Under the pieces are notes generated by a model. It was not told the DNA's origin and searched no databases. It saw nothing but the letters and a program-made list of their open reading frames with translations. This document shows positions 54,723-64,000 of a stretch of DNA of 64,000 bases, piece after piece. The position numbers and the translations under genes are program-made. The stretch is from Actinoplanes italicus (lineage in GTDB: Bacteria; Actinomycetota; Actinomycetes; Mycobacteriales; Micromonosporaceae), in the NCBI RefSeq assembly GCF_003001815.1, contig NZ_PVMZ01000039.1, forward strand, positions 1 through 64,000, read 5' to 3'. Every line of letters starts with the position of its first letter. Within the stretch, counting starts at the first letter, position 1.

Positions 54723-56768
54723 GTGCAGAAGACAATGCCGTGGAAACGGCTTGCGAGCGCCGTCCTGCTCGCCGCCGCAGCCGCCGTCCTACCACCGTCC
54801 GCCGGTGTGAGCGCCACCGCCGCACCCGCCGAAACACGTGTCGACATCGACGTCCGGGCCGGTCTGGCCGGTGTCGGTGACGTCGCGGTCGGCGTCAACC
54901 ACGCCATCTGGGACAGCCAGCTCGGCACCCCGGCCGTCGCCGACCTGCTCGGTGACGCCGGCGTGACGATGGTGCGCTACCCCGGTGGCTCCTACGCCGA
55001 CATCTACCACTGGCGCGATCACACCGCTCCCGGCGGCTACGTCGCGCCGGACACCGACTTCGACACGTTCATGGCCGGCGCGCGGCGTACCGGCGCCCAG
55101 CCGATGATCATCGCCAACTACGGGACCGGCACCGCCCAGGAGGCCGCCGACTGGGTCCGCTACGCGAACGTCACCAAGGGGTACGGCGCCAAGTACTGGA
55201 CCATCGGCAACGAGAACTACGGCAACGGCCACTACGGCTCGGCGTGGGAGGCCGACGACCACGCCGACAAGAGCCCCAAGGAGTACGCGTCACACGTCGT
55301 CGCCTACTCACAGGCGATGAAGGCCGTCGACCCGACCATCAAGGTGGGCGCCGTGCTCACCATGCCCGGCAACTGGCCGGACGCCATCGTCGGCTCCGGT
55401 GACCAGGGCAGCTGGAACCAGGAGGTGCTGACCCGCGCCGGGGCGGCGATCGACTTCGTGGACGTGCACTGGTATCCGGGCGGCAGCGCGCCGGCCGACG
55501 CGCTCGACCGGACCGCGCACATCCAGGACGCCGTGTACCTGCTCAAGCAGCAGATCAGCCAGTACGCCGGCACGAACGCGGACCGCATCAGGATCAGCAT
55601 GACCGAGACGAACGTCGACGTCGGCCGCAACACCCAGCCGGGCGCGCTGTTCCTCGCCGACGCCTACAGCTCGCTGCTGGCCCAGGGCGTGTTCACCGTC
55701 CACTGGTGGAACGTCCACAACGGCCTGGGCACGGTCTCCGAGATCGCCGGCGAGACCGACTACAACGACTACGGCCTGCTCTCCAGCGGGAACTGCAACG
55801 CCGACAACACCGTCTGCCAGCCGCCGATGAACACGCCGTTCGCGCCGTACCACGCGTTGTCTCTGGTCGGCGACTTCGCGAAGGCCGGTGACCGGTTCGT
55901 CGGCGCGGGATCGAACGACGCTCTGGTCAGCGCGCACGCGGTGCGCAAGGCCAACGGCGACGTGGCGGTGCTGCTGATCAACAAGGATCCGGACGCGTCG
56001 CGGACCGTGGAGCTGAACTACCACGGGTTCACGGCCGCCGCGGGCACGCCGTCGGTCGCGAGCTTCACCAACGGAGCGGACGGGGTGGCCACGGCGCCGG
56101 CCGGGTCGGCGTCGTCGCAGACGCTCGCGCCGTACTCGATCTCGCTGGTCACGGTGCGCGCCGGCCGTACCGAAGCGAACTCGCCGAAGGCGCCCGGAAA
56201 ACCTGCCGCGACCGTGACCGCCCGCACCGCGACGATCTCCTGGCCTGCCGGGCCCGCCGGGCTCAAGTACGAGGTGTTCCGGCAGAACGGCGGCACGAGC
56301 GAGCAGCTCGGCGAGACCACCGGCACGTCACTGACCGTCGGCAACCTCGACCCGGGCCGCCGGTACACGGTGAACGTGGTGGCCCGCGACGGCTCGGGCC
56401 GGGTCTCCCCCGCCTCGCCGCCGCTGACCTTCACGACCGGCACTCCGGGGAGCTCGACGTGCACGGTGAAGTTCCGTGACGTCAACGACTGGGGCAACGG
56501 GTACGTCGGCGCGGTCGACGTCACCAGCAACGCGGCGGCGCCGGTCAACGGCTGGACGCTGACGTTCACCTGGCCGACCGGCTGGCAGAGCGTGAGCAGC
56601 GGGTGGAGCGCCACCTGGAACCAGAGCGGCCGTACGGTCAAGGTGACCAGCGACGGCGTCCTGGCGCCGGGGGCGACCGCGAGCGTCGGTTTCGTCGGCA
56701 ACTACAGCGGACCGAACGTGCTCCCGGCGGTGTTCGACCTGAACGGCGCCGTCTGCACCAGCGTCTGA
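54723..56768 (+). CDS. Secreted clan GH-A glycoside hydrolase with FN3 and CBM2
   Basis: A 681-residue exported enzyme. It has a signal peptide (ASAVLLAAAAAVLPPSAG) and a catalytic (beta/alpha)8 domain to about residue 490: MVRYPGGSYADIYHWRD, an acid/base glutamate in WTIGNENYGNGHYG and a likely nucleophile in ISMTETNVDVG, as in arabinofuranosidase-like enzymes. An FN3 domain (about 500-580: APGKPAATVTARTATISWPAG) and a C-terminal cellulose-binding CBM2 (about 585-680: CTVKFRDVNDWGNGYVGAVDV...WSATWNQSGRTVKV) follow. GTG 54723 has GGAG 6 nt upstream; ATG 54735 is an alternative. The CebR box upstream and CBM2 agree that it works on plant cell-wall material; whether the substrate is arabinan, xylan or glucan is open. 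Confidence 0.9.
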   Translation: MQKTMPWKRLASAVLLAAAAAVLPPSAGVSATAAPAETRVDIDVRAGLAGVGDVAVGVNHAIWDSQLGTPAVADLLGDAGVTMVRYPGGSYADIYHWRDHTAPGGYVAPDTDFDTFMAGARRTGAQPMIIANYGTGTAQEAADWVRYANVTKGYGAKYWTIGNENYGNGHYGSAWEADDHADKSPKEYASHVVAYSQAMKAVDPTIKVGAVLTMPGNWPDAIVGSGDQGSWNQEVLTRAGAAIDFVDVHWYPGGSAPADALDRTAHIQDAVYLLKQQISQYAGTNADRIRISMTETNVDVGRNTQPGALFLADAYSSLLAQGVFTVHWWNVHNGLGTVSEIAGETDYNDYGLLSSGNCNADNTVCQPPMNTPFAPYHALSLVGDFAKAGDRFVGAGSNDALVSAHAVRKANGDVAVLLINKDPDASRTVELNYHGFTAAAGTPSVASFTNGADGVATAPAGSASSQTLAPYSISLVTVRAGRTEANSPKAPGKPAATVTARTATISWPAGPAGLKYEVFRQNGGTSEQLGETTGTSLTVGNLDPGRRYTVNVVARDGSGRVSPASPPLTFTTGTPGSSTCTVKFRDVNDWGNGYVGAVDVTSNAAAPVNGWTLTFTWPTGWQSVSSGWSATWNQSGRTVKVTSDGVLAPGATASVGFVGNYSGPNVLPAVFDLNGAVCTSV

Positions 56769-56774
56769 TCCGGA

Positions 56775-58793
<2,019 letters not shown>

Positions 58794-58887
58794 GGCGGCC
58801 TCCTCGGGGACCCAATCTCATGATTGTCCTCCCAAAACCAACCGAAAGTGTTAAATCGGAGAAATAACCAACCTCCGGAGGAGATCC

Positions 58888-62529
<3,642 letters not shown>

Positions 62530-62535
<6 letters not shown>

Positions 62536-62549
62536 CCGATAGGTTACGC
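62530..62549 (+). promoter_or_regulatory. ArsR-type operator, perfect inverted repeat
   Basis: GCGTAACC and GGTTACGC flank GATA, a perfect 8-bp dyad. It overlaps the stop codon of the hybrid kinase and ends 7 bp before the ArsR start, so the ArsR/SRPBCC promoter must sit at the very end of the kinase gene. Confidence 0.7.
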
Positions 62550-62556
62550 TTCCCGG

Positions 62557-63033
62557 GTGGACGAGGTGGCCGGCGCGATCGCCGATCCGGTGCGGCGGGA
62601 GATCCTGCTGCTGCTGCGCGACCAGCCGCTGACCGCCGGGCAGGTCGCCGGCCGTTTCCCGATCAGCCGGCCCGCGATCAGCCGCCATCTGCGCGTGCTG
62701 CGCGACGCGGGCCTGGTCCGTGACACGGCCGACGGCCGCCGCCGCGTCTACACCCTGGTCGCCGGCCCGCTCGACGAGCTGGCCGGCTGGATCGGCCGGC
62801 TGACCCGCCCGTCCGGCTGGCAGCACCGGTTCGACGCCCTGGAGACCGAGGTGCACCGCACCCGCCGCGAGCGCCTCACCTCCCCCACGACGCACTCGCC
62901 TACGACGCACTCGCCCACGACGCACTCGCCCACGACGCACTCGCCCACGACGCACTCGCCCACGACGCACTCGCCCACGACGCACTCGCCCACGACGCAC
63001 TCGCCCACGACGCACGAGGAGAAAAGCGCATGA
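62557..63033 (+). CDS. ArsR-family regulator with histidine-rich repeat tail
   Basis: A 158-residue winged-helix regulator. The DNA-binding part (residues 1-90) reads IADPVRREILLLLRDQPLTAGQVAGRFPISRPAISRHLRVLRDAGLV...RRVYTL, a metal-independent type often paired with SRPBCC genes. After the WQHRFDALETEVHRTRRERL helix comes a tail made of nine TTHSP units. The tail is encoded by a 15-bp minisatellite and adds nine evenly spaced histidines. GTG 62557 directly follows the operator. The stop overlaps the next start (ATGA, 63030-63033). Confidence 0.92.
   Translation: MDEVAGAIADPVRREILLLLRDQPLTAGQVAGRFPISRPAISRHLRVLRDAGLVRDTADGRRRVYTLVAGPLDELAGWIGRLTRPSGWQHRFDALETEVHRTRRERLTSPTTHSPTTHSPTTHSPTTHSPTTHSPTTHSPTTHSPTTHSPTTHEEKSA
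62884..63015 (+). repeat. 15-bp in-frame minisatellite (PTTHS units)
   Basis: About nine near-identical copies of CCCACGACGCACTCG, with one T variant in the second unit. The array lies at the 3' end of the ArsR gene, and its unit length preserves the frame. Confidence 0.97.
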
Positions 63034-63509
63034 GCCCGACCCCGGCCGGACGCCTGTTCGGCAACGACCTGGTACTCACCCGCACCTTCCGCGCGCCCGT
63101 CGCCGACGTCTGGGCCAGCCTCACCGACCCGGAGCGCACCGCCCGCTGGTTCGGTCCCTGGCAGGGCGAAGGCGCGCCGGGCCGCACGATCAAGGTCCAG
63201 ATGGTCCAGGAGGAGGGCGACCCCTGGGTGGAGATGACCATCGAGGCGTGCGAGCCGCGGCAGAGACTGGCCCTGTCGGCCGTCGACGAGTACGGCGAGT
63301 GGCACCTCGACCTGACGCTGACCGAGTCCGCCGGGGTCACCGAGCTGCGCTTCACCCAGCATCTGACCGGCACCGAGAACGTCGGCGAGACCGGCCCCGG
63401 CTGGGAGTTCTACCTCGACGCCCTGGTCGCCTCGCGGGAGGGCGCCCCCGTGCCGGACTTCAGCGACTACTTCCCCGCGATGAAGGAGTATTACGAGTCG
63501 TTGCGCTGA
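63030..63509 (+). CDS. SRPBCC (AHSA1-type) domain protein
   Basis: A 159-residue protein of the START/Bet v1-like superfamily: LVLTRTFRAPVADVWASLTDPERTARWFGPW, WVEMTIEACEPRQRLALSAVD, WHLDLTLTESAGVTELRFTQHL and a C-terminal helix WEFYLDALVASREGAP. Members bind hydrophobic ligands or assist Hsp90. The ATG is coupled to the ArsR gene (ATGA), with GAGGAGAAAAGCGC as ribosome binding site, a very frequent gene pair. The exact ligand is not known. Its 3' end overlaps the converging TetR gene by 19 bp. Confidence 0.9.
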   Translation: MSPTPAGRLFGNDLVLTRTFRAPVADVWASLTDPERTARWFGPWQGEGAPGRTIKVQMVQEEGDPWVEMTIEACEPRQRLALSAVDEYGEWHLDLTLTESAGVTELRFTQHLTGTENVGETGPGWEFYLDALVASREGAPVPDFSDYFPAMKEYYESLR

Positions 63510-64000
63510 GACCTCATGGCACCGAGCCCCAGATCGAGGGCGGCCTCCAGATGACCGGTGTCACCGATGGTGAGCAGAAACAACACGCCACCCTGGACGC
63601 CGGCCAGCAGTCCGGCGGCCGCCCGGCCAGGGTCGAGCTCCGGGTTCATCTCACCGGCGGCCTGCATGTGCCGGACCCCGGTGGCGAGCGCTTCCTGCCA
63701 TCGGCTCATCAACCCGGTCACCACGGCCTGCGCCCCGGGCGTACGCCGTCCCGCGTGCCCGAGCACGATGCTCATCGGGCAGTCCGTGCCCTGCTCCCGG
63801 TAACGCTCGACCACCCGGTCGCGCCACCGATGCCAGGACTCCCAGGTGGTCAGGTCACCCAGCATCGGCTGCTGGTCGGCGAGCACCCGGTCGGCCTCGT
63901 GCCGCGCCACGGCGAGCAGCAGCTGCTCCTTGCCGTCCGGGAAGTAGTGGAACAGCTGGCTCTTGCTGGTCCGGGTACGGGCCATCACGTCCTCGAGCCG
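63491..64000 (-). CDS. TetR-family regulator, N-terminus outside window
   Basis: The frame is open to base 64000, so the gene begins beyond the right edge. The visible 169 residues start inside the helix-turn-helix (LEDVMARTRTSKSQLFHYFPDGKEQLLLAV) and include the whole ligand-binding part (CPMSIVLGHAGRRTPGAQAVVTGLMSRWQEALATGVRHMQAAGEM...LLAGVQGGVLFLLTIGD), a TetR_C form common in actinomycete repressors. The target is probably beyond the window. Confidence 0.92.
   Translation of the reverse strand, partial: RLEDVMARTRTSKSQLFHYFPDGKEQLLLAVARHEADRVLADQQPMLGDLTTWESWHRWRDRVVERYREQGTDCPMSIVLGHAGRRTPGAQAVVTGLMSRWQEALATGVRHMQAAGEMNPELDPGRAAAGLLAGVQGGVLFLLTIGDTGHLEAALDLGLGAMRSQRNDS

Overview
The window is high-GC DNA with many GTG starts and dense translational coupling. 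It carries a SARP activator, STAS/SpoIIE signalling proteins, an S37 peptidase and a CebR-type box. Together these point to a filamentous actinomycete, probably of the Micromonosporaceae (Actinoplanes-like); this is an inference from gene content, not a phylogenetic placement. No rRNA, tRNA, CRISPR array, integrase or transposase was recognised.

Bases 1 to about 27,460 look like the right-hand part of a nonribosomal peptide gene cluster. The left edge holds the end of an NRPS (late adenylation motifs and a final carrier domain, no thioesterase). Next come a RebH-type tryptophan halogenase, a TIR/NB-ARC/TPR protein, a two-component system, a three-gene ABC exporter, a carbamoyltransferase, a sulfotransferase and a SARP regulator. 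A leftward operon (21097 to 15271) encodes 4-hydroxymandelate synthase, hydroxymandelate oxidase, a VioC-type arginine beta-hydroxylase, a VioD-type capreomycidine synthase and a PyrH-type tryptophan halogenase. An antiporter, a tryptophan-2,3-dioxygenase-like haem protein, a GtfA/B-like glycosyltransferase and two GT2 enzymes follow. The predicted peptide draws on chlorotryptophan, capreomycidine and 4-hydroxyphenylglycine and may be sulfated, carbamoylated and glycosylated. I do not recognise a described product with this combination.

Bases 27.6 to 34.4 kb hold small regulated units: a methyltransferase; a TetR repressor facing a 40-residue CX4C peptide coupled to a FrnE-like DsbA protein; a CmtR-type metal sensor with a cation transporter; a zinc alcohol dehydrogenase with an abnormal start; and a secreted S37 peptidase. 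Bases 34.4 to 39.5 kb are a sulfonate uptake and desulfonation operon (LysR, SsuD, flavin reductase, SsuABC).

Bases 39.9 to 64 kb contain a secreted M4 protease, two paralogous PAS histidine kinases flanking a STAS / SpoIIE-phosphatase / acyltransferase group, a YccF-like membrane protein, a MerR regulator fused to a peroxiredoxin-like domain without the peroxidatic cysteine, enolase, a CDP-alcohol phosphatidyltransferase, an AlpA-like DNA-binding protein, and a CBM2-bearing glycoside hydrolase behind a perfect CebR box. Two hybrid histidine kinases, an ArsR/SRPBCC pair and a truncated TetR gene complete the window.

A recurrent oddity is short tandem repeats. At least nine unrelated minisatellites lie inside coding regions or directly beside genes, and those inside genes have units that are multiples of three.
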